A stretch of 64,000 nucleotides of DNA from Scolanthus callimorphus (Eukaryota > Cnidaria > Anthozoa > Actiniaria > Edwardsiidae), in the NCBI GenBank assembly GCA_033964015.1, contig CM066912.1, positions 14,915,399 to 14,979,398 on the forward strand. The letters are read 5' to 3'. Position numbers and translations under genes: made by a program. The notes below the pieces were generated by a model. The model ran no database searches. It saw only the letters and a program-made list of their open reading frames with translations, and was not told the DNA's origin. Below are positions 24,901 to 33,602 of this stretch, piece after piece (the first letter of the stretch is position 1; every line of letters begins with the position of its first letter).

Positions 24901-27900
24901 ACATGATTATATGTATGAAAACTCTCATGGAGATCAGAAAAACTGAATTTTAAAGTTTAACAAATAATACAGGGTTCGGTTGCTCGAAAGTGGTTTAGCA
25001 CTAATCCAGGAGTAATTACCATGTGTGACTTGATGGTTTTGTTCAGAACTAAACCTGGTTTAAATTTAATCCACCTTTGAACAACCCGCGCCAGGAATGT
25101 ATAATTTGGATAGCCTTGGCAAATATTTTTCATGCTTACAGCCATTCTCAGTTACACGCGGTCCCCTGGAAAAAAGCTTGCAAGCGAAAACTTGTTTTGC
25201 TGTCTTGTCTGAGCACGACAAGCCGGCGAAAGCACGTGCATTGTCATGGAAACTTTGACCAAAAAAAACAAGTTTTCGCATGCAAGCTTTTTTCCAAGCA
25301 ACCTCATGTTGCATGTAACAGAGCATGTAACTGAGAATGGCTGTAATGAACAACATTTCTGTGAACTTTGGCAGGGACAACAACTTATCACTTATATTCA
25401 TACCATTCAAAAAACAACCAATACCTAAGTTAAAATATTTTTTACATTTTCATAACAATAATCTTGACAACTAGTGTTCAACTTGCTCGCTTATAAAACA
25501 ACCTGTCTTAATTATTCACTCGCAGGTTGACAGGCACTAGATCATGGAGCATTTGATTCTGTTGTAATGACATACAGGTAATTAGACAAGGCTTGACCTG
25601 TTGGAGTGACCACATCCCGAACCACGTCCTCTACGGTGATCTGCCTAGAATATCTGACAGGGTGGCCTGCCGCAGACTTGGCCTCGCCGGTCATTGTTAC
25701 CGCCACAAAGAGCTCACAGCAAATCATCTTGTCTTGTGGGAGCCAACGCACGGCAACCGCCGCCCCGGCCAACCAGCGACAACTATGGTTGACACTCTAC
25801 GGAGCGATACTGGTGCGGCCAATACCACTGAGCTTGGCTCCTGTAGGTATGCTCAACAGGAGCGACTTGAGCTCGAGATGCGAGGTTCGGCTGAGGCCGC
25901 CGCAGTAAGCAAGTAAGTAAGTGACCTGTACGCCTGTAAAACTATGTTTAATGAGTCATTTAAGCTTAAGCAAGTTCTAATGTATCCTGCTTGTCACGTT
26001 TTTCAGGTAAAACAGAATGCATATGCATACTGCCATCAACAGAACTTCACGCTGCCTTCAGTCTGAAACAATCAAATAATCTAGCCAGCAACAAGTGAAG
26101 GAGCTAAGAAGCAGCACATGAATTCAAGTAAAAAAATATTCATAGTTTTACCATGGGGTTTTATTCACCATTTTCAATATACATTGCTTAAAAATGAATA
26201 AAACAGACTCATCACCTGCACAGAGTTTTGGTGTCACATTATGTTCTTAGAGTGGATTTGATATTGAGTGTTGAAATCTAAATGCATAAGTACAAAAGAG
26301 AAGTACAAATTGAGTGCAATAGAGCATGTTGTGATGTTGGGAGAGTAAAAACACAAGCTGCAAAAGGAGACAAAGTAATTGCAGAAAACAAGAGACTGCA
26401 TGTTTGTTTGTTCTTCATGCTCTGGCATCATCTGAAATCTGCTCTTTTAAAGTAACAGCATAGTCACTGTGGTAGGATTCTGTTCGCATGAGGTGAGCTG
26501 TCTCTGGGGGTTGGCATGGGGAAGGTGGGGCGTAACTTTCAATCCTTGAAAAGTATAGTATTTTGCACCAGCTAGAGTGTTAGAATTATTAGGTTTTTCC
26601 TGCTAAATGCAACATTTTGTGAATTGTGAATTTTATTTTTTCAGTGTAACAACATTTTGACCTTCTTGCAAAAATTGCTTGAAGTTCTTAAACAATCTTT
26701 CTTTTTCACCGGTTTGTTGGCCAAATTTTGGGGTTCTTTTATGAGCATTTTTCACAGGTGCTTCACAAGTTTTTTTCACAGGTCTTTTTCACAAGATTTT
26801 CATTAAGCAATAAAACTGCTTTGCCACATGCTTTGCATAGACGGGGGTCTCGGCAAGGGTCTATGCAATATAGACAAGTTATATAAGTTCCTCTGTAAGC
26901 ATTAGTCATGTTACACATTATTAGGAAATCTTGAAACATATATCGATGTCTCATTAATTGTAAATGCATTTTCTTGTGATGACATCAGGGGACACATAGG
27001 TTAAACCAGGGACACATCCCTGGTTAAACCTGCTGATAATAATAACTGTGTTATGAGACAAGTTTTCTTTTTCAAAGTCCATATAAAAGACAATTCATCT
27101 GCTGTGATGGCCTTTCCTGTAGGCTGGATCTCGATTGGGATTCTGGGTGGGATGGCGGGATCCTTAGTGGGATGAGAAGATCCCGGGTGGGATAGCAAGA
27201 TCCCGGGTAAGGTGGCAGAATAATGCAAGATCCCGGGAGGGATGGCAGGATCCCAGTTGGGATCCCAGATGGGGTGACACGATCACAGGTGGGATGGCAA
27301 GATCCCAGGTGGGATGGCAGGATCCCAGGTGTTATTGCGGGATCATGGGTGGGATACCGGGAGGATGGCAGGATCCAAGGTGGGATGGCGGGATCCCAGG
27401 ATCCCGGGTGGGATCCCAGGATCCCGGGTGGGATGATGGGATCCCAAGTGAGGTGACAGCATCCCATGTGGGATGGCAAGATCCCGGGTGGGATCCCAGG
27501 TAGAATTGTGGGATCCCGGGTGGAATGGCGGGATCCCGGGTGGGATGGCGGGATCCCGGGTGGGATAGCGGGATCCCAGGTGGGATAGCGGGATCCCAGG
27601 TGGGATCCCGCTAAGGCGGGATGTCCACTAATCCCGGGCGGGATGGGGGGATCCCGGGTGGGATGGCGGGATCCCGGGTGGGATGGCGGGATCCCGGGTG
27701 GGATGGCGGGATCCCGGGTGGGATGGCAGGATCCCGCTAAGGCGGGATGTCCACTAATCCCGGGCGGGATCCCAGGTGGGATCCCGTCTTTCCCAGATGG
27801 GATCCCGACTGGTGAAAAGGCGGGATCCCGCCCAATCCCAGGCGGGATCCCGTCTATGTTTTTACATGGGACAGAAGGTAATTTCCTTAATTTTGTTTTT

Positions 27901-30900
27901 GGGTCCTGATATCCCAGTAATGCATTGAGGTCAGAAATTCAGCTTCTTTTGATAAGAAAAATGCTGTTTTTACATGAGCTTGGACCAACAAAAGGTAATG
28001 TGCTTGAAGAACAACTCAAAAACTTGTGGTATTTGGCAGGGTTTTGGTAACCTTCCTTTCACTTCCCTCGGTATAGGAGGAGCTGGTTGTGTGATGAACA
28101 CAGTTTGCAAGAAAATGACTCAAAAGAATAACGAAGAGAGCCAATAGGCCTTTATCACACAATATTGATTAAAAATATATAAAGTGTCATCAGAAAATGT
28201 TTGCAATTCTTGGGTTTCAATCACATGACTTTTGCGCGTAATTTTTCTTCCGGTCTGAATCAGCTGGAGGTCAAGATGAAGAAGTTTTTTGAAGTTCACG
28301 AGCAAAACTTCAAATTTAGTAGCTACATTATCTAGAAAATCACAACTATAAATGATCCTGATTCGTATTTAAACTAAATCCTAGTGTAAATACAATTTGT
28401 AGTGATTTGAAAGTCAGGGTTTGCTTTTTTCGACAGTTCAGACTGTGATAAATGAGTAAAACTTTACAGACTGGCTGATATTTTAGTCAGCTACCAAACT
28501 CATTTAAACTTAATTTCAAATACATATCTTCATGAATCACTTTCACTTGGCGACAACAAGTTCTTGAGGCCACGGCGCTTTTCAGCTGCTTTTCTGGAGT
28601 CGTTTTGATCATTTCGATTGTTTTCAGAGTTTGTATTCCTTGCTGTCTGTTTTGGGCAATCTAAAGACATCTGTTTACTCAACTTGTAGAATCAGAAACA
28701 ATGCGAGGAGATAACATTTTTATAGTTTTCCATCTCGAAAAGCACTGCAGGCACGGACGTTTGACCTCCAGCTGAATTTTTAATGAGGCTCTAAAAGCGG
28801 ATGTGACCTCACATGAAACCCAATAATTCTACGCATCCATATTAGTAAAACTGCAAAGTTTCAAAATAATTACTTGAAAACTGGCTGAGATATGAATTTT
28901 CAAAACTTTGTATTCTGGCTTACTTTTAACAAAGAAATGTATGGGCAAATATATCAAGTTGAGGCTGGATGGGCATCGATGCCCATCCAGCCTCGTTTCA
29001 CTGTATTTTCCCATACATTTCTTTGTAAAAATAGGCCAGAATAGGAAGTTTTGTAAATTCATATCTCAGCCAGTATTCAAGCAATCATCACCAAACTTGG
29101 CAATTTTACTACCGAATACGGATTTGTAGAATTGAAAACTGAGATCCATTTTCTGATAACTATTATATTTTTTAATCAATATTGTGTGATAAAGGCCTAT
29201 GCTACTTTATGTCTTTCTTTATTAAAAATAATATGTTGAAAATTATTTTCCACTATACATAATGCTGTTTGGCTGCCAGTGTTCAAAAGAGGAAATAAAT
29301 CAAAGGTGCCTAATGCTTTTTTTGCATTCTATTGGGGTCAATTGCACTTTTCACGGTCTCTGGTGTGTACATGTACAATTAATATCCCTTTAGCTGTGAC
29401 GTTGAATCTTTCCAGGGATGTAGCTTCAGTCATTGTGATCCAGTCCCCTTTTGTGGGTAACGAATAAAATAAATTAAACATATGGCTGGCACACCATACA
29501 TTTTGTACAGTTGTGACCCCCTTTCCGAAGTGAGATCATTTCCCCTGGTAAGACCAAATAGGCAGTGTGACCAAGATCTAATAAACGTTTTTCTCTAGTT
29601 GATAGACAAGACTATCAGTCTGGAAGAAGTACAGAAAGAAGCTGATGAGTTGAAGACCCTTGCTAGTGTACAAGATGCTATAATGAAGTGCCTTCAAATG
29701 TCAAACTGGGAGGAAGCAGAAGATAAGCTTGGAGATGGTGTGTCCTCTGATAAACTTATTCAGTTTAAGGTACAATGCCAATTTTTTTTTCATATTTTGG
29801 TCCTAACTAACTACTACACGAAAAGCAAACATAGGCCTAAAATGCTTAATAATATGCTATGTTATTTTTTCAGGGCAATTTCGAGAAGACCTCCTTGTTC
29901 AGAGATTTCCTTGGTGTTCTGAAGAGGCAGCTCCTCTCACACGAGTCAGCTCTCCAGCCTGAGACCAGTGCCTCTGGTATAACAACCTTTGGCAACAACC
30001 AGGGTATGCCCTTATTAGAGCCGATTTACAAGACCATCCAATTGAATTGGATGTCCTCAAATCTGGGGCCTTTCTAACGATTGGCCATGCCAAATGGAGA
30101 CATGTAAGTACCCCTTTCATGCATAATCATGCTAACAAGAAAGCCATTTCAAGTCTCAAATGCTTGAGACAGATGTAGATCACTTAGTTGTCTTTCATGT
30201 CTCAGCACAGAAACCATCACGGTGTGTTATGACTGAAATAATTATATATATTAATTGACTTTGGTATTGCATGCATGCCATTTGACAAAGCATACGAAAA
30301 AAGTTTTGGTAAAATACAAACTCGGTTGCCTCCTTGTAACGCCAGGGTAATTTTATGGGTTTTCTTGAATTTTCATGTACTCAGCTTACAATGTATTGTT
30401 ATCTTGGATTGTCTCGGACCAGCAAAATTTTTTTAGCCAAAAATTCAATCAATACAAGAACCTTTACCATCTAACTAAACTACAATTGACCATCCTAGAA
30501 AAAGGAGCTCAGTTTCTTCTTATTATTATTTTTAGAGGCATTTTCTCGCTCATAAATAATATGCTGTTAGGGTTACACATTAACAATTTTGTTTTTTCAG
30601 GATGTCCAGTCAAGTGCAAAAGATGTAGTTGATCTGGCCGTTAAAATAAACTACTCACGGTTTCAAACAATGTTCAATGTTGCAATTATTAATTGTACAC
30701 CACTAGACATTGGCATTGTTGGTTCAGTGATGGAGAACTCAGGGGCAGGCCATGTGCAGCATGGCTTCATCATCCATGAAGAGCAACAGAGGGAAAAACA
30801 TTTCAAAGGTAATAACTTATTGCATGTTAAACATGCAGGGACCTCAACCCAAGGACTTCAAAAATCTGGAGAAATTGGGGATTTTTTCTGAAACTTGAAT

Positions 30901-32581
30901 TTTCTCATGAGGTGTAGCCTGTGTGGCTGGCTGTTTTGTGTGTTTTCCAATACGATTTCACTCCCAGCACGAGATGTTCGATAAATGAATGCACAAAGAA
31001 CGGGTCCAAAAAACACTCCGATCTCCCCTGGGGCACTTTTTTTACCACCCCATCGACCCCTTTCTTTGTGTGTCCATTTGTGAAATTGCTATGCAGGCTA
31101 CATGAGATGGAGCGAAAAGCCTTGAGACTTACCGGCAAACCAGGAGAGTTAATGTCTTTCTCCCAAGGCGGTACTGTATATTGCTCTATAGGAATGTTGT
31201 GTTTCTGAACAACAAAATTTGAACTCTTAATTTCAACAAGATTTGGCCTCCTAAATTATTATTTTTTTGGCCATGGCCAAAACATTGTTTAGTCAGTCAT
31301 TATACACACCAAAACATCTTGAAAATTACCTTGAAAACAATCTTGAAAATTACCAATAAGCAGGGAAGGCGGAGCTGGAGTCCCCACCTTGCCATCCATA
31401 CTAATGAGCTCCCCCACTTTGAAAACTGTTTTGCTGTCCCTGATAAGCCATCTTGAATATCTTTAATAACCCATCTTGAATATCTTGAAAAGTTACTGTG
31501 AGACCCTAGGGTCAAGGTTGCCGAAAGATTGGAAATTAAGAGACGTAGACAGACATTAAATTATTTCACTGCTCAAAATGCTTGTTTGATGCATAAAATA
31601 TTTTTCATAAGGATTTAAACCCTACACAATAGACAAAAGAATACAGCAAGTCACATCTTCTTGCTTGATTACAGGTTTTCAGTTGACCAATGCTGTTGAC
31701 TGCTTTGTGGTGGGCCATTCACATCTTCTTGCTTGATTACAGGTTTTCAGTTGACCAATGCTGTTGACTGCTTTGTGGTGGGCCATTGGGCTATCAACAA
31801 GGACTTTGGAGCCCATGTCCAACCAAACTCTGCAAACTACCTGAGTGTCCCTGGAGGATCATCTACACCGAAGGAGGTCTACAAATGGCTGGTTGAGGTA
31901 TTCTCCAGTGTACACCATGTCATCCTTGACATTGACAGCGAAACAGGTAAGTTTTCGCTTATTTATATTTATCTTTTTTTCTAAATAGAAGGTTTAAGTT
32001 TGTCCATATTAATTTCTCTGTAAAAGTAGAAAACATTAAACTCAAAAGCACCTCCACTTGACTTACATAAGAAGGCCATTTCTGTTCCTCGTTAGTTTTG
32101 TGTATTCCTTTACGTGCTAGTGTATAACTAGCTCCTAGTTCCAGCCCCTCCCCCCCCCCCCCATCCTCTGATTCCACTCTGAACAACCTTTTATGTCACA
32201 TTAGTTAAACATTGATTTGGAACCAACTAGAAATCTCTGACCCAAAAATAGGTAGGTTCATCGAAAATGTTTACTCACAGAAACTGCTGGGTTTATGTTG
32301 TTAGCCAAACGAATTATTGCAACAGTTTGCTGTTCTTTATTGTGTTGGGTAGATGTCCTCAGGTTCTTCCGCCCATGTTCAAAAACCCGTTATCATTGTG
32401 TTGGGTAGCTAGTTGTTGCATTGCCTAGCAGCGTTTAATGTTAATTTTTCATTTTACTTAATATTTTGTAGGCAATGGTCTTGTTGTTGCATTGGAGGCT
32501 GGCAGGAGAGCAGTCTGGCTTAAAGAAAGTCTAGAAGATAATTCTGTCTTGGTGGACATCCAAAAAGCAGTAGAAAACTAA
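6997..32581 (+). CDS. ParB-like domain protein with C-terminal methyltransferase-like segment
   Basis: Ten exons with matching phases: 6997-7143, 8263-8710, 9128-9519, 10444-10554, 21640-21855, 29599-29769, 29874-30103, 30601-30808, 31743-31946 and 32472-32581, giving about 745 residues. Exon 1 is least certain because its donor, AAC|GTATCC, is weak. Exon 3 resembles the ParB/sulfiredoxin fold. It has a position-specifying segment near LPSVLRPFRRVND, then EVLGGTHLTLATQ near residue 270, where ParB proteins carry GGxHR, and a later STDQAVYLASIHQ helix. Exons 8-10 resemble a SAM-dependent DNA methyltransferase core. VILDIDSETGNGLVVALEAG matches the usual DPFAGSGTTxxAAxxxG pattern, but the acidic and glycine positions are altered and no DPPY motif is visible, so catalysis is doubtful. 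ParB plus adenine methylase is a pairing known from phages and bacteria. Exon 7 is one base short of frame, near the G run at 30002-30004. Function is unknown. Confidence 0.68.
7317..8069. mobile_element. Inverted-repeat element with GGGACAGTGTCACG ends
   Basis: AAAGGGACAGTGTCACG at the left is mirrored by CGTGACACAGCCCTTTTC at the right, about 750 bp apart. It lies in intron 1 of the ParB-like gene. A short internal motif, GGATGGAATTGGATT, recurs near 35412. It has no coding content. Confidence 0.6.
9613..9837. mobile_element. PIF/Harbinger-like MITE
   Basis: The terminal repeats AGCCTGGTGCACACTAGCGA and TGTCGCAAGTGTGCACCAGGCT are near-perfect inverted copies. TAA lies immediately outside each end (9610-9612 and 9838-9840), the three-base target duplication typical of PIF/Harbinger elements. 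It lies in intron 3 of the ParB-like gene. Confidence 0.78.
11060..11252 (+). promoter_or_regulatory. Left terminal inverted repeat and transposase promoter
   Basis: The outermost bases contain a small hairpin, GACGCT-CA-AGCGTC, a plausible transposase-binding or cleavage structure. The inner part holds ATTGG (an inverted CCAAT box) and then CATATATAG about 45 bp before the transposase ATG, in the position of a TATA box. The promoter role is inferred from placement. Confidence 0.6.
11279..12307 (+). CDS. Tc1/mariner-type DD38E transposase, intact
   Basis: An uninterrupted 342-residue frame that cuts and rejoins the element's ends. The N-terminus (about 1-70) has paired helix-turn-helix features, with a second-helix segment HSKKHIARDLKVSARGVRK close to the PAX-like DNA-binding domain of Tc1 transposases. 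The catalytic core follows: LHFFDEA (Asp near 167), VIMDNCGFHHG (Asp near 255) and PPYSPHLNTCEYCF (Glu near 294). Thirty-eight residues separate the second Asp from the Glu, so the spacing is DD38E rather than the Tc1 DD34E. I start at the ATG of MAPRNQQGRLY, 27 bp inside the terminal repeat, because the longer open frame has no ATG. With both repeats and the TA duplication present, the element could still be mobile. There is no sign of decay. Confidence 0.93.
   Translation: MAPRNQQGRLYEPGKPLPRSFREDIVKQYYEGHSKKHIARDLKVSARGVRKIINQFEQYGSVEPFSNGGSDSNKITDNILHCIEIWKLQKPSIYASELRQKLLLQGICDRDVLPSCRSINRALHGKLGMTHKKISQIPLEQEQNIWKVDEYLERIQGLHPSTLHFFDEASVIKTTSNRQYGSSYKGTRAIEVQRYASNATYTVNLLHSVFGVDYYNIILGASNGEELVSFFEYAIDCERENGLPVFVEGDTVIMDNCGFHHGRITEQAVREILATREVELLFQPPYSPHLNTCEYCFHQMKVGLRHNENYSQEYTEMAIMDALDNITPTNSVNYFRHCGYIL
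12391..12680. repeat. Dispersed CTTGGAATTTCCA repeat, copy 1
   Basis: A block rich in CCCC(T)...CTTGGAATTTCCA that ends AAAATGCAATCAGCCAA. A second copy with the same order of motifs is at 55640-55978. It lies within the 10.5-kb element, downstream of the transposase. Confidence 0.6.
13180..13418. mobile_element. Diverged MITE with GGCAGTC / CCTCAACAGGG ends
   Basis: AGGCAGTCACG...CCCTGTTGAGGACC at the left pairs with GTCCTCAACAGGG...TGTGATTGTCC at the right. Internal CACCCTGGAAACTC and CCAACCTGGAATTCC motifs match the better preserved copy at 62469-62727. It is nested inside the 10.5-kb element. Confidence 0.6.
13813..14178. mobile_element. MITE of the ACCCCTAAAAGATACC family
   Basis: The left end reads GCTCCTGGGGAAAGGGGGGTA with a GGATGATCATC motif. 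The right end has GATGATCATCC and GGGATCCATCCTGGGGC in inverted order. In between are several CCCTAAAAGATACCA units, as in the copy at 60826-61195. Confidence 0.55.
14180..15930. other. Interior of the 10.5-kb element, nothing recognised
   Basis: About 1.7 kb of AT-rich sequence between the two convergent genes. No open frame has family resemblance or in-phase splice sites, and no RNA gene was seen. It probably contains the 3' ends of both transcripts, but I could not assign terminators. Confidence 0.4.
15931..16453 (-). mobile_element. Internally deleted derivative of the same DD38E family
   Basis: The ends match the terminal repeat of the surrounding element at reduced identity (GCCAAAGATGCTCAAGC at the left, GCTTGAGTGTCTTTGGCT at the right). 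The minus-strand interior keeps only the transposase N-terminus (RNQQGRLYEPGKPLPYSFRE, then the HSKKHIACDL segment), with a broken frame. It is an old, non-autonomous, roughly 520-bp relic nested inside a younger full-length relative. Confidence 0.83.
16795..21314 (-). CDS. Accessory protein of the 10.5-kb element (zinc knuckle, coiled coil, 14-residue repeats)
   Basis: Four exons join with exact phase: 21314-21288, 20184-19639, 18762-18686 and 18187-16795, giving 680 residues. The start ATG (MASSHTSSK) is 40 bp inside the right terminal repeat, and its donor AAG|GTAAGA is strong. Residues 10-85 look like a ubiquitin or PB1-type fold (TVLLEFKGVRKACRIE, later LSFQRYDKDWEEFIDVE). Residues 105-150 form a coiled coil. 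Residues 152-185 hold a Cys/His cluster beginning C-x2-C-x4-H-x4-C, like a zinc knuckle. Exon 3 adds more coiled coil. Residues in exon 4 form sixteen 14-residue repeats near SPDPQSRPYNRFDM, followed by a charged tail. I do not recognise the family. By position it should help transposition, as MURB does in MuDR, but a captured host gene is possible. Confidence 0.78.
17161..17832 (-). repeat. Coding 42-bp tandem repeat, sixteen copies
   Basis: The unit encodes SPxPQSRPYNRFDM-like residues, rich in Pro, Gln, Arg and aromatic amino acids. The frame is kept through all copies and substitutions are mostly conservative, so the array has been under coding constraint. Low-complexity Arg/Tyr repeats of this kind suggest a disordered, possibly nucleic-acid-binding segment. 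Confidence 0.85.
18431..18611. mobile_element. Short MITE, ACAGGCGTGGATCCAG ends
   Basis: ACAGGCGTGGATCCAGACCTATT at the left is mirrored by AATAGGTCAG...CTGGATCCACACCTGT at the right. It lies in the third intron of the accessory gene. It overlaps a plus-strand open frame (18298-18657), which makes that frame unlikely to be a gene. Confidence 0.6.
19151..19345. mobile_element. MITE of the GGTTCCAGAAAATATCCATA family
   Basis: It starts TGTGTGGTTCCAGAAAATATCCATACCCCC and contains two CACCCCTCTGGAATTTCC-type motifs and AAAATACAGTATTTGTA. Further copies or fragments of the same family are near 16460-16640, 18978-19080, 20721-20800, 51003-51090, 51958-52137 and 60480-60620. It is nested in an intron of the accessory gene. 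Confidence 0.6.
21354..21545 (-). promoter_or_regulatory. Right terminal inverted repeat and accessory-gene promoter
   Basis: This is the same sequence as 11060-11252 on the opposite strand. It places the same TATATA and CCAAT-like motifs upstream of the accessory-gene ATG at 21314. Near-identity of the two repeats implies recent insertion or sequence homogenisation. Confidence 0.62.
21866..22770. repeat. Left GGGATCCC-rich minisatellite
   Basis: Dozens of irregular units such as GGCGGGATCCCGCCTATCCC and AGGTGGGATAACATTTCCCAGG. The core GGGATCCC is self-complementary and recurs on both strands, so the array could fold extensively. All long open frames here translate to Gly-Ile-Pro repeats and are artefacts. 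Confidence 0.9.
23586..23673. mobile_element. Very short MITE, GAGGCCTAGTTTATA ends
   Basis: GAGGCCTAGTTTATACATCG and TATATAAACTAGGCCTGAGC are inverted copies about 60 bp apart. It lies inside the 6.0-kb element. Confidence 0.6.
25139..25343. mobile_element. TA-flanked MITE with CAGCCATTCTCAGTTACA ends
   Basis: A 205-bp near-palindrome. CAGCCATTCTCAGTTACA at the left is mirrored by TGTAACTGAGAATGGCTG at the right, and further in CTTGCAAGCGAAAACTTGTTT is mirrored too. TA lies outside both ends (25137-25138 and 25344-25345), consistent with a Tc1/mariner-mobilised MITE. Confidence 0.78.
25541..25925 (+). pseudogene. 3' fragment of a non-LTR retrotransposon
   Basis: The open frame 25593-25916 reads LYGDLPRISDRVACRRLGLA, then GHCYRHKELTANHLVLWEPT and RPGQPATTMVDTLRSDTGA. 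This matches the region downstream of the reverse transcriptase in animal LINE ORF2 proteins (the usual pattern is RRLRLAGHCxR...P...GRPxxTY-DxLxxDTG). The frame ends EAAAVSK-stop. The DNA ends in AAGTAAGTAAGT, a simple-repeat tail typical of LINE 3' ends. The rest of the LINE is missing, so it is a 5'-truncated copy nested in the 6.0-kb element. Confidence 0.75.
26998..27031. other. Perfect 15-bp stem hairpin
   Basis: AGGTTAAACCAGGGA, a CACA loop, then TCCCTGGTTAAACCT. It lies just inside the right array of the 6.0-kb element. Its role is unknown, and it may be a transposon subterminal structure. Confidence 0.7.
27117..27857. repeat. Right GGGATCCC-rich minisatellite
   Basis: Units of about 18-20 bp, mostly GCGGGATCCCGGGTGGGATG, become almost perfect between 27500 and 27745. 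Two copies of GGCGGGATGTCCACTAATCCCGG (about 27615 and 27742) show a higher-order duplication. It is the subterminal array of the 6.0-kb element. Confidence 0.9.
28145..29200. mobile_element. AGGCCTTTATCA MITE, copy 2, interrupted
   Basis: Same ends as the element at 3199-3672 (AATAGGCCTTTATCACACAA and TTGTGTGATAAAGGCCTAT). The left arm is broken at about 28207 by another inverted-repeat insertion. The palindromic core GGGCATCGATGCCC lies at 28970-28985. It lies in an intron of the ParB-like gene. Confidence 0.75.
28207..28826. mobile_element. Inverted-repeat element nested in the AGGCCTTTATCA MITE
   Basis: GGGTTTCAATCACATGAC at the left and TCACATGAAACCC at the right, with an inner pair CAGCTGGAGGTCAAG and TTTGACCTCCAGCTG also inverted. 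The surrounding MITE resumes at ACGCATCCATATTAGTAAAAC. Confidence 0.65.
31651..31786 (+). repeat. 68-bp tandem duplication over a splice acceptor
   Basis: Two identical 68-bp copies (31651-31718 and 31719-31786) each contain the intron end GATTACAG and the exon start GTTTTCAGTTGACC. Because 68 is not a multiple of three and the first copy runs into an in-frame TGA, only the second acceptor (exon start 31743) gives the long reading frame of the ParB-like gene. Confidence 0.9.
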
Positions 32582-32665
32582 ATCTACTGATCAAGGATTG
32601 CTAAGCTAAGAAGGATGAGATTGCTTGTATAATGTGATTGGTAGTTACGAAACCGCATTATTTAA

Positions 32666-33602
32666 AGTGACTCCAACAAAATTAAACGCGTTTTTCAGAA
32701 ATTTTTTTAACTGGCTTTTTTTAGCTCTGGATATGTTAAACCTCGACTATATGGGTGCTTTTAACTATTTGTTCGAATTTATTTTTAAGAGCCGCATTTG
32801 CTTATGCGGGCCGATATTCTAACAGTGGTATTTTCATAAGAGCCCCTCTTGTGCGAAAAATCTTCGCGCAGTTTTTTCCTGAAACTTCTGATTTGTGGCC
32901 GAGTTCTTAAGTCGTCAATATGGATTAACTTCAAAGGTACTTAACAGCTGTTGTTAGTATTCTGCGAACTCTCGCGTTCGACTTCCAATGGCGTTCTGGG
33001 TTCCGTCTATCAAACTCTCGGGTCTAATTTGAGTCTTAGCCGATCCTAAGTTAGGCCATTTGTCTAGAAAAAGATAGTAAAGGAGATGCTGTGTGTTGGG
33101 GCAGTTCACTAGGATGGCGAATAACTGAATTCTAAGTATTCCAAATAGTTTTAAGGTTTGATTGACGGAAGCCAGAAAGCGGTTTGACGGTTGGAAATCG
33201 ATCTCGAGAGTACGCAGAATACTAAAGTAGCTGTAAGAGCACAATGATATAGTTCCACTTTCATGGTCAGCTTGGGCTCTATCTTGTACTGCAATTTTCG
33301 CTCGTACGTTTTTTTTTTCGAAATTGAATGACCCCAAATCAGAAATTTCAGAAAAATTGCGAAAATGTTTTCGCACAGGAAATACTTGCATGTATTTAAA
33401 ATACCACTGTTAGAATGTCGACTCACATAAGCAATTACGGCTCTTAAACATAAATTCAAGCAAATTGTAAAAAGCACCAATGGCCGAGGTCTAACATCCA
33501 GAGCTTAAAATATCATTTTTGACGCGAAAAAGACCATTTTTGACGCGACGCTAGCAAGTTAAAAGCATTCTAAAAATTGTGTTTAATTTTGTCGGAGACA
33601 CC
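32666..33602. mobile_element. TTAA-flanked inverted-repeat element
   Basis: Both ends begin [AG]GTG[AT]CTCC[AG]ACAAAATTAAAC and have TTAA directly outside (32662-32665 and 33603-33606). The inverted similarity continues inward for well over 100 bp, including AAGAGCCG..TTGCTTATG and TCTAACAGTGGTATTTT. TTAA duplications are typical of piggyBac and Kolobok elements. It lies 84 bp past the stop codon of the ParB-like gene and may carry its polyadenylation region. Confidence 0.82.

Larger units (their letters stand above)
21851..27870. mobile_element. 6.0-kb element with GGGATCCC arrays, inserted in exon 5 of the ParB-like gene
   Basis: The ends are CCCATGTAAAAA and its complement TTTTTACATGGG, followed inward on both sides by GGCGGGATCCCG-type sequence. 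AC lies just outside both ends (21849-21850 and 27871-27872). Inner symmetry supports one element: CCTGTGAAAA motifs at 22960-23030 face inverted TTTTTCACAGG motifs at 26745-26790. Removing it leaves CTA CAG AAG followed by GTAATT, a clean exon end in the right phase. It encodes no recognised transposase, so it is probably non-autonomous. A two-base duplication is weak evidence by itself, and the superfamily is unknown. Confidence 0.72.

Noticed and set aside
27223..27909. Open frames reading MAGSRVGWQDP-like repeats
   Set aside because: Minisatellite artefact. Frames exist on both strands because the unit length is variable and the core lacks stop codons.
29874..30077. Alternative reading of exon 7 ending at an early stop (GMPLLEPIYKTIQLNWM)
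   Set aside because: The other frame (YALIRADLQDHPIELDVLKS) reaches a strong CAT|GTAAGT donor in the phase needed by exon 8, so a missing base is the better explanation.
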